The notes: generated from the letters alone by a model not told the origin. Positions 1 to 8,552 are shown, counted from the stretch's first letter. The stretch: 64,000 nt of DNA from Ensifer adhaerens (GCF_002940685.1 NZ_PNFP01000023.1:28154-92153), one strand, 5' to 3'. Made by a program: numbers and translations.

Positions 1-898
1 CGCCAGCGTCCCCGCTGTCCCTCGCATCCGAGGCCACTTGATCAGCGGCCTTTCTCGATTTGCTTCTTTCCGTCGGCGTAGGAAGGCCGAGCTGGTAGTT
101 CACGACCTTGGCGACGTACCCGACTGTTTCTTGGAAGGGCGGGATGCCGCCGTGTTCGTAGACCCGCTGTTCGCCGCTGTTGTAGGCGGCGGCGACAAGC
201 AGGGGGTTCTGAAACTCGTCCAGCAGCACCCGCAGGTATTGCATGCCGCCCTCAATGTTCTGCGCCGGATCACAGACATCCTTGACGCCAAAGCGTGCGG
301 CCGTAGCCGGCATGAGCTGCATCGGCCCGCGTGCACCCTTGGGAGAGTTGCGGCTTTGATCAAAGCCGCTTTCGGCCCAGGCAATGGCCGTCGCGAAGAC
401 TTCATCAACGCTGTACTTGTGCGCCGTCTGGACAACCAAAGATTTGATTTCATCAGCGCTCAGCGGAGACGGACCACAGATTTCGACGTCTTGGCTGCCC
501 TGCCGATGTGCGCCAATTTGCTCTAGATTCCCCGTCGCGCCTCGCGTCAATTCGGCGACCTGTGCCGTTTCCTTTTCAGGTCCTCTACGGCTTAGGGTCG
601 CATCAATTTGCTTCAATACCCCAAAATTCTGGAGGTTTTGACGTGTGGTGGATGCGCGCTTTGCGACGCCGTCGGCGCCAAGGACGAATTCTCTTTCAGA
701 CCCAGACCATCGCTCTTCAAAATTTGCGGCGAGCGCGCGTTCATTGTGAGTCGACGAAACTATTGTATTATTTGCAGTATTATCATTTTCAACAACGTCT
801 TTGGCTTGAGAAATCCCACTCCAAACAAGCGACGCAAGGGCCGCTCCGATAAACGTAGCCTGGCCTGAAATGCCTGCTTTTTTAGCCCTTTTTTCCAT
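1..898 (-). CDS. VirB1-like lytic transglycosylase, partial at window edge
   Basis: The reading frame starts at an ATG at 896-898 behind a GGGAGA ribosome site and stays open to base 1, so its C-terminus lies outside the window. The first ~30 residues form a signal peptide (lysine-rich start, then a hydrophobic stretch). After a low-complexity linker of about 130 residues comes an SLT/GH23 fold: the catalytic glutamate sits in AWAESGFD, followed by GPMQLMPATA and AAYNSGE. Such enzymes locally open peptidoglycan for type IV secretion machines. VirB1 is usually the first gene of a virB operon, so the rest of the transfer apparatus probably lies to the left. The family call is firm; the link to conjugation is inference from context. 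Confidence 0.85.
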   Translation of the reverse strand, partial: MEKRAKKAGISGQATFIGAALASLVWSGISQAKDVVENDNTANNTIVSSTHNERALAANFEERWSGSEREFVLGADGVAKRASTTRQNLQNFGVLKQIDATLSRRGPEKETAQVAELTRGATGNLEQIGAHRQGSQDVEICGPSPLSADEIKSLVVQTAHKYSVDEVFATAIAWAESGFDQSRNSPKGARGPMQLMPATAARFGVKDVCDPAQNIEGGMQYLRVLLDEFQNPLLVAAAYNSGEQRVYEHGGIPPFQETVGYVAKVVNYQLGLPTPTERSKSRKAADQVASDARDSGDAG

Positions 899-1056
899 CG
901 TCTCCCGCCCAACTCGCGGTGTTGTGATTGAAAGGAAAACTGTTTATGTTAGTGCATGCATGACATCGATTTGCTTCAGCGTTACACTTTTTCTGGGCGC
1001 ACTTAAACCCCCTTTCGCGCGGATAAGATTGAAGCAATATGGCTAAGGGCTAGAAA

Positions 1057-1665
1057 ATGAAACGGATCATCATCGCCGGCCTCGTAAGTTGCGTAGTGGC
1101 AGCGCCCGCTTTGTCCGTCACGGACATCGACAAGAACTACATCAAGTCACTGGCAGCACCGGGAAAGACCGTGCTGGTGATCGAGTATTATGACGGGAGC
1201 GGCAACGTCGCTGACCGCAAGGGTTATTCAACGACAGGCGGTTTCAAGGCGGTCTCGCCGACCGATTTCCGCGTAGACGACAAGACGACGCTACACCTCT
1301 ACGGGCTCGAGCCCTGCAAAGGGGACATGGTCAATCGCAGCGACGACTTCTCCGGGACCTGTGCCGACTTTGCGCAGCGGCAGCTTCAAATCATGCTGCA
1401 AACCCCCAAGGTCGTCTTTTGCCGGGCCTTCGTGAGCGAGGAAGGTGCGCCTTTCCAGAACGCGACCTGCTACGGCTATTACAATTACCCCGGCAGTCTC
1501 GATTCCGTCGACATGTTTGAAGAGCAGCTTCTTTCACTAGGCGCCCTTCGCCTCGCGAAAAAGCCGGACGGAACGCTAGTTCGCCCAGATCTCGCCGAGG
1601 CCCAGGAGATTGGACAAAAGGGCTCGTTCGGAATGTGGGCCGATCCGAGGGTTAAGGGTCAATGA
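1057..1665 (+). CDS. Secreted SNase-like (thermonuclease-fold) protein 1
   Basis: 202 residues with a cleavable signal peptide (MKRIIIAGLVSC... to about residue 20). The body follows the staphylococcal-nuclease plan: a strand ending in LHLYGLEPC, a helix (CADFAQRQLQIML), a strand with VVFCRAF, and the C-terminal AE...GSFGMWADP segment typical of the fold. The arginine and glutamate that serve catalysis in true nucleases are not at the expected places (LHLYGLEPC instead of a RL-GID-PE motif). Several cysteines suggest disulfides in the periplasm. Its stop codon overlaps the ATG of the next gene (ATGA). It is probably a structural or binding relative rather than an active nuclease. Confidence 0.7.
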   Translation: MKRIIIAGLVSCVVAAPALSVTDIDKNYIKSLAAPGKTVLVIEYYDGSGNVADRKGYSTTGGFKAVSPTDFRVDDKTTLHLYGLEPCKGDMVNRSDDFSGTCADFAQRQLQIMLQTPKVVFCRAFVSEEGAPFQNATCYGYYNYPGSLDSVDMFEEQLLSLGALRLAKKPDGTLVRPDLAEAQEIGQKGSFGMWADPRVKGQ

Positions 1666-2198
1666 GTAGGGCTCTTGTCCTTCTATGGACTCTGTTGCCA
1701 TCAGCCGCTGTAGCGGCGCCGGTTGGATACTTTGATCTAGTGCCCGGCGTCACTTTGGAAACCGGCGATACCTGGATTTCGGAGGACAGGCGCTTCCGGC
1801 TCTATGGCGTGCAGTCGTGCTTGCGCGGCACTTCTTACACGGACAGCCACGGTCAGAAACGCGATTGCGGCGAGGCGTCCCTCGCCGTGCTCGCGGCTTA
1901 TATCAAGGACACAAAGCCCGTTTGCGCACCCGTGGCGAAGAAGGACGATACTGCTTACGTCGTCTGCTACTCCACCGTCGGAAATCAGAGGCTCGACCTT
2001 GCGACCGTCCTGATCACCAGCGGATACGCCTTCGCAGCGCTCAACGGTGAAGGCTTGCCCTATCACGTCCCCTACGCTGTAGCCGAGCAACGAGCGCGCG
2101 AACAGCGGGCAGGCCTCTGGCAGTTCGAAGACGTGCAGCACCCGTCCATTCTCCTGAGCCGTGAGGTGAACGCGCGAAACAAGAAGGCAAGCCAATGA
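1662..2198 (+). CDS. Secreted SNase-like protein 2
   Basis: 178 residues with a signal peptide ending near AAVAAP. This is the clearest SNase-fold member of the three: RFRLYGVQSC carries the first conserved arginine, CGEASLAVLAAYI keeps a glutamate, and the C-terminal AVAEQRAREQRAGLWQF matches the closing helix of thermonuclease-family proteins. The second catalytic arginine (normally in a YGR-like motif) is replaced by VVCYSTVG. It starts within the stop of the preceding gene and ends within the start of the next, so the three are translationally coupled. It probably acts in the periplasm with its neighbours. Confidence 0.75.
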   Translation: MSRALVLLWTLLPSAAVAAPVGYFDLVPGVTLETGDTWISEDRRFRLYGVQSCLRGTSYTDSHGQKRDCGEASLAVLAAYIKDTKPVCAPVAKKDDTAYVVCYSTVGNQRLDLATVLITSGYAFAALNGEGLPYHVPYAVAEQRAREQRAGLWQFEDVQHPSILLSREVNARNKKASQ

Positions 2199-2896
2199 AG
2201 CGATACCTGTCTGCAGTCGCGGTTCTTTCTGCGCTCGTCCAATCCGCTAAGGCTGCCGATCTCGTGAAGAATCCGGCCGCGACGATGCGACAGCAGCAGG
2301 ATTGGGCCGATGCTCCAGTGTATCGGCACCCGGTCTACAAGGGACGGGTTGCGATCATGGATGGCCGAACCCTATGGTATCCCCAATATGCGCAGCGCGT
2401 TCGCCTCGTCGACATCGACGCGTGCGAGCTCCCGCAATGGGCTCTTGATCCCAAATGGGTCGACCGCGAACGGCAGGAAGCACCGTCGCCGGTACCTTGC
2501 GGCCCACTTGCCAAAGCCTGGCTCAAGAGGACCGTAGGCGACAATCCTGTCGAATGCAGCGTCGAAGCCATCGGCAATGATGCAATTCCGCAGGCGCGTT
2601 GCACCTCAGGGGGGCGCGACATTGCAGTGGAGATGCTTCGCGTCGGCTGGGCGCGTGTGGCGTCACAGCATTCCTCCAGCAGCCAGTACCTAGCCTATCA
2701 GCGGTACGCGATGGCAGCCCGCTATGGCATGTGGGCCACTTATGTTCTCGACATGGACGAATGGCTACGCAAGGCGATAGACAAGACATTGGCGCGCCAG
2801 CCGATCGCTGATGCCAACCTCCTCGCCGAGCGTGAAAGCGAGATTTCACCTCCCTTCATCGATGCCCGCAGGAAGCCAAAGAGGACAGACCGATAG
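2195..2896 (+). CDS. Secreted SNase-like protein 3
   Basis: 233 residues with a signal peptide (MKRYLSAVAVLSALVQSAKA). RVRLVDIDACELPQW resembles the first SNase motif and keeps its arginine, but the glutamate position reads PCGPLAKAWL. The end (YQRYAMAARYGMWATY) matches the usual closing helix. A C-terminal tail of ~40 residues is rich in arginine and lysine. Coupled to the previous gene by an ATGA overlap. It is the most diverged of the trio; nuclease activity cannot be assumed. Confidence 0.65.
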   Translation: MKRYLSAVAVLSALVQSAKAADLVKNPAATMRQQQDWADAPVYRHPVYKGRVAIMDGRTLWYPQYAQRVRLVDIDACELPQWALDPKWVDRERQEAPSPVPCGPLAKAWLKRTVGDNPVECSVEAIGNDAIPQARCTSGGRDIAVEMLRVGWARVASQHSSSSQYLAYQRYAMAARYGMWATYVLDMDEWLRKAIDKTLARQPIADANLLAERESEISPPFIDARRKPKRTDR

Positions 2897-3307
2897 TTGC
2901 CCGACTTCGCTCGTATTGCGAATGCGTTCGCAACGGATCCGCTGGCGAGCCTGCTGCTCGCCATTCCGCTGTCGTTTGCGCTGATCGTCGTTTCGGAAAA
3001 AATCTGGTGGGTTCATGCACCGTTGGCTGCGGCGCTCCTGATCGTCTCTATCCTCTTTCTCGATCAACGTCATCTAGCGCTCGACTGCTTCCTGGTCGGT
3101 CTGTTCGCCTTTCCGCCGCTTTGCCGGGACATCCCCAATCAGCCGCTTCTCTTTCGGATCGGGATCTTCTGGTTCTCAGCCTTCGCGCTCATCGCAGCCG
3201 TCATCTACGCGGCCGGGGATCGGGTGCAACATGTCGCTCCGATCGACAAGCTGTTCGTCGGTCGGGCCTCTCCAGCCGCAACCATCAATGAGGACCATCT
3301 GACATGA
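2897..3307 (+). CDS. Small inner-membrane protein of the conjugation-edge operon
   Basis: 136 residues, starting with TTG directly after the previous stop codon. It has about four hydrophobic segments (LASLLLAIPLSFALIVV, HAPLAAALLIVSILFL, ALDCFLVGLFAF, IGIFWFSAFALIAAVIY) and a short polar tail. Its stop overlaps the start of the next gene. I do not recognise the family. Its place between exported proteins suggests a membrane partner of the same system. Confidence 0.6.
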   Translation: MPDFARIANAFATDPLASLLLAIPLSFALIVVSEKIWWVHAPLAAALLIVSILFLDQRHLALDCFLVGLFAFPPLCRDIPNQPLLFRIGIFWFSAFALIAAVIYAAGDRVQHVAPIDKLFVGRASPAATINEDHLT

Positions 3308-3900
3308 AACGTCTGCTTTATGCCGCAGCCGGTCTTGCTGTGATCGCAATCGCCCCCACAGGGGCAAAGGCGCAAGACGCCGAGTGGGGCTGCCAGATTC
3401 TACTTTGTGCCGCATCCCAAAACCCGTCCTGGCATGGCGTCCCCTATTGCGTTCCGCCGATGAAAAAACTGATCCGCGCGATGTCGAAGCCGGGGTTCGA
3501 TTGGCCCATCTGCCACCAGGCTAAAGCCGGCGAACCGGGCCGCGAAGAGTTTGAGGAATGCCCTGCCGGCTCTCGACCCGCCTCGAGCAGCAGTGGAGAT
3601 GACCGTGTCTTCAGGCGGGATGAAAATGACCAGTGCGTCCACATCGTGGACAGGTGCGAAGGCCGCGACGAGTACGACCGCCTCTATGGTGATGGAGAAG
3701 CCAACGACAAGAACCGTACCACCTTGGAGATCCTCCGCAGCGGCAGAAATGACGGCGATTTCGGCTATCGGGACGACAAATACAACGGCTGCAAGGTGAA
3801 GATCACATCTCCCCGGCCGCGGCGCTCGAATCCCTGGTATTTCGACATTCCAAACGGCAATGGCGTCAAAGAGCGCTTCTGGTTCAACCTCAGAACCTAA
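3304..3900 (+). CDS. Cysteine-rich exported protein, possibly TrbM/KikA-related
   Basis: 198 residues with a signal peptide ending near GAKAQ. A cysteine-rich segment follows: WGCQILLC, then PYCVPPM, WPICH and FEECPAG, spaced like the disulfide-rich TrbM/KikA/MpfK proteins found in conjugation clusters. The C-terminal half is polar, with a basic stretch and a final FDIPNG...RFWFNL. The TrbM comparison rests only on cysteine spacing and context, so it is tentative. It sits in the same run as the SNase-like genes. Confidence 0.55.
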   Translation: MKRLLYAAAGLAVIAIAPTGAKAQDAEWGCQILLCAASQNPSWHGVPYCVPPMKKLIRAMSKPGFDWPICHQAKAGEPGREEFEECPAGSRPASSSSGDDRVFRRDENDQCVHIVDRCEGRDEYDRLYGDGEANDKNRTTLEILRSGRNDGDFGYRDDKYNGCKVKITSPRPRRSNPWYFDIPNGNGVKERFWFNLRT

Positions 3901-4329
3901 GTGAGAAAGCTGATGAACCAGAACATCCTTGTAGCGATCGCCGCGACCGTCGGCCTCGTGACCGGCGCTGGCGGCACGTATCTTGCAACTTTAGAGCCCA
4001 AGGTGGAGACTCAGGCCATTTCAAAGGCCGAATTGGTTGCGGCTATCTCCGCGGATCCGTCCCTCTGCCCAATCCCTAAAGTCGAGGCGCCGACGGAGGC
4101 CGAAGCAACAGCGGCCTACCGCAAAGCTCACGCGGCATCTCCCCTTGTTTGGGACAGAAACGATCGGCCGGACATATCTGTGGCGCTGGGGCAGTGCGAC
4201 AAAACCGGCTCAGGCCCGGGCGTCGCCTGCATGACTTCAATCAAAATGTCTCCTGAGGCGCGGCCCATTGATCGCATTGTCGGCTTCTCTAGATCGGCAT
4301 CGGGCGAGTGGATCGCGACCATCAACTAG
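3901..4329 (+). CDS. Signal-anchored periplasmic protein of unknown function
   Basis: 142 residues if translation begins at GTG 3901, right after the previous stop; an in-frame ATG at 3913 would give MNQNILVAIAATVGLVTGAGG. The N-terminus is a single hydrophobic helix, followed by an alanine/glutamate-rich stretch and a compact C-terminal domain with two cysteines (LGQCDKTG, GVACMTS). No family is recognised. It is the last gene of the tightly packed run that begins at 1057. Confidence 0.55.
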   Translation: MRKLMNQNILVAIAATVGLVTGAGGTYLATLEPKVETQAISKAELVAAISADPSLCPIPKVEAPTEAEATAAYRKAHAASPLVWDRNDRPDISVALGQCDKTGSGPGVACMTSIKMSPEARPIDRIVGFSRSASGEWIATIN

Positions 4330-4747
4330 GTTTCAAAGCGTCTGCCTCATGCCGACTACCGCTCTATGGTTTCCGGATCGGCCCAGCGGAGGGACGTCTT
4401 TCATCGGCGTTGGTGAGCCTCATCTTTATTTGAACAAGACTGACACGGTCGCACATTCGACTGGCAATACCGTCTTCGCGTTGGATACGGCCGCTGCAAC
4501 ACCTTGGCTCGTTCCCAATCGCACGGCGACCTCTTGCTCTGTCCAGCCTCCGCCGCCCGCGCGCTCGGCTAGCCGCAGCGCCTGATAGAACGGGGAGAGC
4601 GCCCAAGGAACGCTAGTGTTGATGCGCTATACAGCGGAGGGATTCGGACCATTGGCCGTGACTCATCTCTACCGATCGCCCGAACGGGTGATTTTACGTG
4701 AAGCAAGATTCACGTTATAATTGTACAGTCTATAGAGGGGGCGAACC
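4330..4747. other. Gene-free stretch with a possible decayed HTH fragment on the minus strand
   Basis: No convincing complete gene. On the minus strand, roughly 4430-4600, a frame reads YQALRLAERAGG, WTEQEVAVRLGTSQG, which looks like the helix-turn-helix part of a ParB-type DNA-binding protein. It has no start and ends shortly after, so it can only be a relic. The stretch just before 4748 carries AT-rich sequence suited to a promoter for the next gene. Confidence 0.25.
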
Positions 4748-5128
4748 ATGCGCACCACCCTGGTGATAGCCGCGTTTCTCGTCATGGGCCTCAGTTCCGA
4801 TGCTGTGGCTAAAACGTGGAGCTTCAACGTCACGAGAAAAACCGAGCACAAGATAGGAGAAATCTACGGCTTAGGGGGTCAGAAATTCTGCGTCTGGGCC
4901 TACCAAAGAGGCACTAGAACGTACTCGCATGTCAGCGTCCGCAGATCACTGAATGGTCACGAAAAGTTTCTCTACAGGATTAAAGGTAAGCACTGCTGGA
5001 AATCGAAAGCAGGCGCATACATCGTCTATGGAGCGGCGGGTGACGTGGATCTCAAGGTGATCTTTGAGATCCCAGGCGGGGAGGACTGGAGGCCAAGTGG
5101 CGGCGGAGTATTTGAGCCGCCGACGTAA
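4748..5128 (+). CDS. Small secreted protein of unknown function
   Basis: 126 residues. A signal peptide (MRTTLVIAAFLVMGLSSDAVA) precedes a ~100-residue basic domain with KFCVWAYQRG and KHCWKSK, two cysteines that could pair. The tail ends in glycine/proline-rich GGEDWRPSGGGVFEPPT. The ATG lies 6 bases after AGGGGGCG. It stands alone between the conjugation-edge operon and the IS scars. Family not recognised. Confidence 0.55.
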   Translation: MRTTLVIAAFLVMGLSSDAVAKTWSFNVTRKTEHKIGEIYGLGGQKFCVWAYQRGTRTYSHVSVRRSLNGHEKFLYRIKGKHCWKSKAGAYIVYGAAGDVDLKVIFEIPGGEDWRPSGGGVFEPPT

Positions 5129-5189
5129 TTATTCCTAAAGGGGGTAAATCCTAACCGAAGTGCATCATGTCGGTTTTGAGGGTAGGGGT

Positions 5190-5358
5190 TTAGCCTCCCT
5201 CTTGCAAACGTGCCCGGAACACTTCGGCCGGCGTCCTGTAGTCGAGGCACTTTCGCGGCTGGTCGTTGAGATGGCGCGCAAGTTGGATGAGCTTGCGTTG
5301 CGACACGGCTGCAAGATCGGTATCGCCCGGTCTTCCGCGCGCTGTATTCAGGCAGTTC
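5190..5358 (-). pseudogene. IS30-family transposase, C-terminal remnant
   Basis: Reading the minus strand gives LNDQPRKCLDYRTPAEVF followed by a stop at 5190-5192. This is the C-terminal signature of IS30-type DDE transposases. It is preceded in frame by GDTDLAAVSQRKL, also typical. Nothing of the catalytic core remains upstream. It marks an old insertion at the left border of the quorum-sensing cluster. Confidence 0.75.
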
Positions 5359-5464
5359 GCGATCGTGGAATGTGTTGCGCCTGATCTCGCGGTAGATGTT
5401 TTTGACCTGAACCGCGTTTCGCAGTCAAGCCGGGGTTGCTTGACCGGTGGTCACGGCTTTCTGT

Positions 5465-5554
5465 TTTCGCATGCTCGCCGCTGAGCTCGATGCGATAGGC
5501 ATTGGGTACGAGGCGGTCGAGGATGGCATCGGCAATGATCGAGGTGAGGTTGTT
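5465..5554 (-). pseudogene. IstB (IS21) C-terminal remnant
   Basis: The minus strand reads IIADAILDRLVPNAYRIELS, the conserved C-terminus of the IstB ATPase helper of IS21 elements, with no other part of the gene recognisable. Together with the IS30 scrap it forms an IS graveyard just upstream of the luxI-type gene. Confidence 0.65.
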
Positions 5555-5737
5555 TCGCCCTGACGGCATCCGATAAACGCAAGGATTTCCGTGTGCGGAA
5601 AGACCGAGCTCACGCGTTTGAGCCAAGTGCCGCTGCGTGTTCGCTCTCTAGCCGCGGCTACCGTATTTTCCCTGTAGTGACAGCCCATTCGGCAGAAATA
5701 CAGTGACGAAGCCATCATAAACCGAGGGTTTCGAACA

Positions 5738-6352
5738 ATGATACACATCGTGACGCCACTGAATGCCGCCGAGCATAAGTCTTTGATAGAACAGATGTTC
5801 AGACTTCGGGCCAGACAATTCGCTAATCGGCGTAACTGGCGAGTTTCGGTAGAAGACGGGCGAGAGATCGACTATTTTGATACACTCGATCCAACGTACG
5901 TTCTAGTCAGCAACGACGCTGGTATCCTCGTCGCATCGCTGCGTGTGCTGCCGACAACCGGACCTCACATGCTTGCTGACGTTTTTCGCGACATAATGGC
6001 AGAATCGTCAGTAATCCGGCATCCGCTTATCTGGGAAAGCTCTCGCTTCTGCATCGACCCAGCGGTGGCGCGTAATTACGGTCCAGATGGCATCAACATG
6101 GTGACACGTGAAGTTCTTCACGGCCTCTTCTCGCTAGCGCGCGATTGCGGTGTTCAAAACGTCGTTTCCGTTTACGACTTGATGGTGGAGCGCATCCTGC
6201 GTCGCGCGGGATGCTTATTTGACAGAATTGGATCGGTTGTCGAGTACGATGACGGCTTATTGACGACCGCAGGTCTGTTTGAGGTAAGCGACGAGGTTAT
6301 TGACCGGCTGACATCGATGCGGAAGCCCGAACGCCTGTTGGAAGGGGTTTGA
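5738..6352 (+). CDS. LuxI-family acyl-homoserine lactone synthase
   Basis: 204 residues, near the family's usual 200-220. It should make an N-acyl-homoserine lactone from SAM and an acyl-ACP in the cytoplasm. The conserved residues are visible: the RARQF and NW region near residues 23-34, EIDYFD near 43-48, SLRVLPTTGPHML near 67-80, and WESSRF near 100. A GAGGG ribosome site lies 9 bases before the ATG. The next gene begins one base after its stop, so synthase and GntR regulator are cotranscribed. The signal is unknown. IS scars immediately upstream suggest the cluster was acquired or rearranged here. Confidence 0.9.
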   Translation: MIHIVTPLNAAEHKSLIEQMFRLRARQFANRRNWRVSVEDGREIDYFDTLDPTYVLVSNDAGILVASLRVLPTTGPHMLADVFRDIMAESSVIRHPLIWESSRFCIDPAVARNYGPDGINMVTREVLHGLFSLARDCGVQNVVSVYDLMVERILRRAGCLFDRIGSVVEYDDGLLTTAGLFEVSDEVIDRLTSMRKPERLLEGV

Positions 6353-6353
6353 T

Positions 6354-7070
6354 ATGGCCGTCTCGGCGTTGACTCCCACAACCCCAGAGCCTTTCGGTCC
6401 ACTGGATGGAGCATTGTTCGATGTACCGGTGCACTCCAGTAAAACTTCCACGGCCTATGACCGGCTCACGCGGATGCTGATGGCCGGTGAGCCTAGGGGA
6501 GAAGAAAGGTTGATCCCCAGCGACCTCAGCCGACACCTCAATGTTGGCCTTACTCCATTGCGCGAGGCACTCATTCGCCTGGCGATCGAAGGCGTCATCG
6601 AACAGGTTCCCGGATGCGGCTTCTTTGCGACCCTGCCAAACTACGGCGAGCTCAGCGACCTAAACACGATCCTAGATCTGCTATTCGGCAAAATAGTAGA
6701 CGACCGGAACATTTCCCTGTGCAACATGGTGGTGCATGAGGCCCATGCGAGCCCGAACCGCCGCTTTCAATGGTTCTACAACGGCCTCGCGTCTATATCG
6801 GATAGCGCCCATGTTATGCGGCTGTCTCATTGCTACACCTTAAAAATAGGTCGTCTGCTTGCGTTGCAGGACTCCCACGCCTTCGACGCCTCCGAATTGA
6901 TGGTAGAAATTGATCGCTGCATTTCCGCCTTCAGCACTGAGGATCGGCTAGAGGCATCGGAGGCTTTCGTCAGCCATCGCAGGACAATGCGAGCGATCTT
7001 ACCCCACCTTCTACTCACAGCGCAGACCAGAAGCCGCCGGCATCGAGAGTCGCTGCAAGTGAACGGCTAG
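6354..7070 (+). CDS. GntR-family transcriptional regulator
   Basis: 238 residues. A winged helix-turn-helix of the FadR type is seen at about residues 32-82 (LIPSDLSRHLNVGLTPLREALIRLAIEGVIEQVPGCGFFA). The C-terminal half is helical, as in the FCD effector domain, but lacks an obvious histidine metal site. It lies between luxI and the aminotransferase (gaps of 1 and 24 bases) and probably reports a metabolite, perhaps a precursor or product, to the cluster. Confidence 0.8.
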   Translation: MAVSALTPTTPEPFGPLDGALFDVPVHSSKTSTAYDRLTRMLMAGEPRGEERLIPSDLSRHLNVGLTPLREALIRLAIEGVIEQVPGCGFFATLPNYGELSDLNTILDLLFGKIVDDRNISLCNMVVHEAHASPNRRFQWFYNGLASISDSAHVMRLSHCYTLKIGRLLALQDSHAFDASELMVEIDRCISAFSTEDRLEASEAFVSHRRTMRAILPHLLLTAQTRSRRHRESLQVNG

Positions 7071-7094
7071 GCTCAAATAAGAGTAATCACAGCT

Positions 7095-8345
7095 ATGAAC
7101 CTGTTTGCCCATCCGCACCATCCTATTCAGAACCGCGAAAGCCAAGTTAGATCGCTTTGCCGGCAGTTTGCCGAGACAGTTGTTCGGGCCACAGGAGACA
7201 GTTTCTCTACCCAAGAGGGGAACGAGTATGTCGACCTCACCTCTGGAGCTGGCGCGTTGAACTACGGCTACAACCATCCCGCGCTGAAAGCAGCGCTTGT
7301 TCGCTTCCTTGATCGGGACGGGATGCCCAACGCGCTCGATATGTACACCGATGCAAAGGCCAGCTTCTTTTCGGCATTTGAACACCACATCCTCATACCC
7401 CGCAGAATGGATTACCGGCTCCAGTGCGCCGGTCCGACCGGTGCCAACTCCGTGGAGGCGGCTATCAAGCTTGCCCGTCTCGCGACTGGGCGAAAGACCA
7501 TTGTGGCGTTTACCGGGGGGTATCATGGGCTATCACTGGGCGCTCTGGCGGCCACTGCTTATCGAGGCACTCGAGAAGCGGCGACCGTATCATTGAGTGA
7601 CGTCGTGCACATGCCCTATGAAGGCTATTTCGGACCGGACACACCCGGGATCCCGTTTCTGCGAGCCATGTTTGACGATCGCGCCAGTGGACAGCAGAAG
7701 CCCGCAGCCTTCCTCGTAGAGGTCGTCCAGGGAAAAGGCGGCATGCGAAACGGCTCGGCTGACTGGTTAAAGAGCCTGGCACAGCTTGCCGCAGATCTCG
7801 GGGCGCTCATGATCTGTGACGAGATATTTGCCGGGTGCGGTCGTACAGGTCGCTATTTTGCCTTCGAGCCGTTTGATTTTGTGCCCGACATCATTTGCCT
7901 GTCAAAGTCCTTGAGTGGCTTCGGTTTGCCAATGTCCATGCTAATGATCCGTCCTGAGGTTGATGTCTGGCAACCGGGTCAACATGCCGGAACTTTTCGT
8001 GGCAACGGTCATGCCTTTGTTACAGGCGCTGTCGCCGCAGAACTTTGGTCAGATCCGGCTTTTGTCGAGAACGTTGCCAACTTGGAAAAGTTGCTCGAGG
8101 AGCGGCTTGACAATCGTGAACCGGGGTTCGGACGGCCAACAGGTCGCGGCCTAATGCGAGGCCTAGCTTTTGAATCCACAGATCGCGCAGCCTCCATTGT
8201 GGCTGGCCTTCGTGCGAATGCGATTTTTACGACAACGTGCGGGCCGGAGGAGCAGGTGGTGAAGCTTTTACCGCCGCTTACGATGGCGCCAGATCGCCTC
8301 ACAGACGTGATCAACCGGTTGGATAGGGTCTGCGCGAGGCGCTGA
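7095..8345 (+). CDS. Class III PLP aminotransferase, EctB-like
   Basis: 416 residues, typical for fold-type I class III aminotransferases. Seen: the substrate/cofactor loop CAGPTGANSVEAAIKLAR, AFTGGYHGLSLGALAAT, the PLP aspartate in MICDEIFAGCGRTG and the PLP lysine in CLSKSLSGFGLP. The first motif is close to diaminobutyrate-2-oxoglutarate aminotransferases (EctB). Two roles fit the context: amination of phosphonoacetaldehyde to 2-aminoethylphosphonate, or formation of diaminobutyrate as an amine for the opine dehydrogenase. The class III enzyme PbfA of phosphonate catabolism is another relative. Sequence alone does not fix the substrate. It is third in the luxI operon. Confidence 0.8.
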   Translation: MNLFAHPHHPIQNRESQVRSLCRQFAETVVRATGDSFSTQEGNEYVDLTSGAGALNYGYNHPALKAALVRFLDRDGMPNALDMYTDAKASFFSAFEHHILIPRRMDYRLQCAGPTGANSVEAAIKLARLATGRKTIVAFTGGYHGLSLGALAATAYRGTREAATVSLSDVVHMPYEGYFGPDTPGIPFLRAMFDDRASGQQKPAAFLVEVVQGKGGMRNGSADWLKSLAQLAADLGALMICDEIFAGCGRTGRYFAFEPFDFVPDIICLSKSLSGFGLPMSMLMIRPEVDVWQPGQHAGTFRGNGHAFVTGAVAAELWSDPAFVENVANLEKLLEERLDNREPGFGRPTGRGLMRGLAFESTDRAASIVAGLRANAIFTTTCGPEEQVVKLLPPLTMAPDRLTDVINRLDRVCARR

Positions 8346-8416
8346 CGCCGCCGCGGATATCCAGACGACGTGCGGCGTTCGAGGTTCTTCAGCACCAGAT
8401 AGTCGAGCAGGAGAGG

Positions 8417-8436
8417 CGTGCGGATTCGACTGCACG
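8417..8436. promoter_or_regulatory. Candidate lux box upstream of luxR
   Basis: A 20-bp interrupted palindrome, CGTGC at 8417-8421 and GCACG at 8432-8436, with 6 of 10 base pairs matching across the dyad. Length and half-site style resemble lux/tra boxes. It lies 116 bases upstream of the LuxR start. It is a candidate only; one site without a known consensus cannot be confirmed. Confidence 0.35.
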
Positions 8437-8552
8437 TTGAGTTGTCACAAAACTGAGAACATTCTTTTGCAGTATCGGCAAATTGATTGCTTGCCACATC
8501 CCTCCTGCTCAAGGGTTAAGGGATTAAGGTACTTCCGAAGAGAGGAAAGCCG

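Noticed and set aside
38..526. 162-codon plus-strand frame at the left edge
   Set aside because: Antisense to the lytic transglycosylase, whose minus-strand frame has a signal peptide and catalytic motif.
4268..4585. 105-codon plus-strand frame
   Set aside because: Starts inside the preceding gene in another frame; low-complexity tail and no motif.
5672..5683. CTGT-AGTG-ACAG dyad upstream of luxI as a lux box
   Set aside because: Only 12 bases with a 4-base spacer; lux boxes are 18-20 bases.
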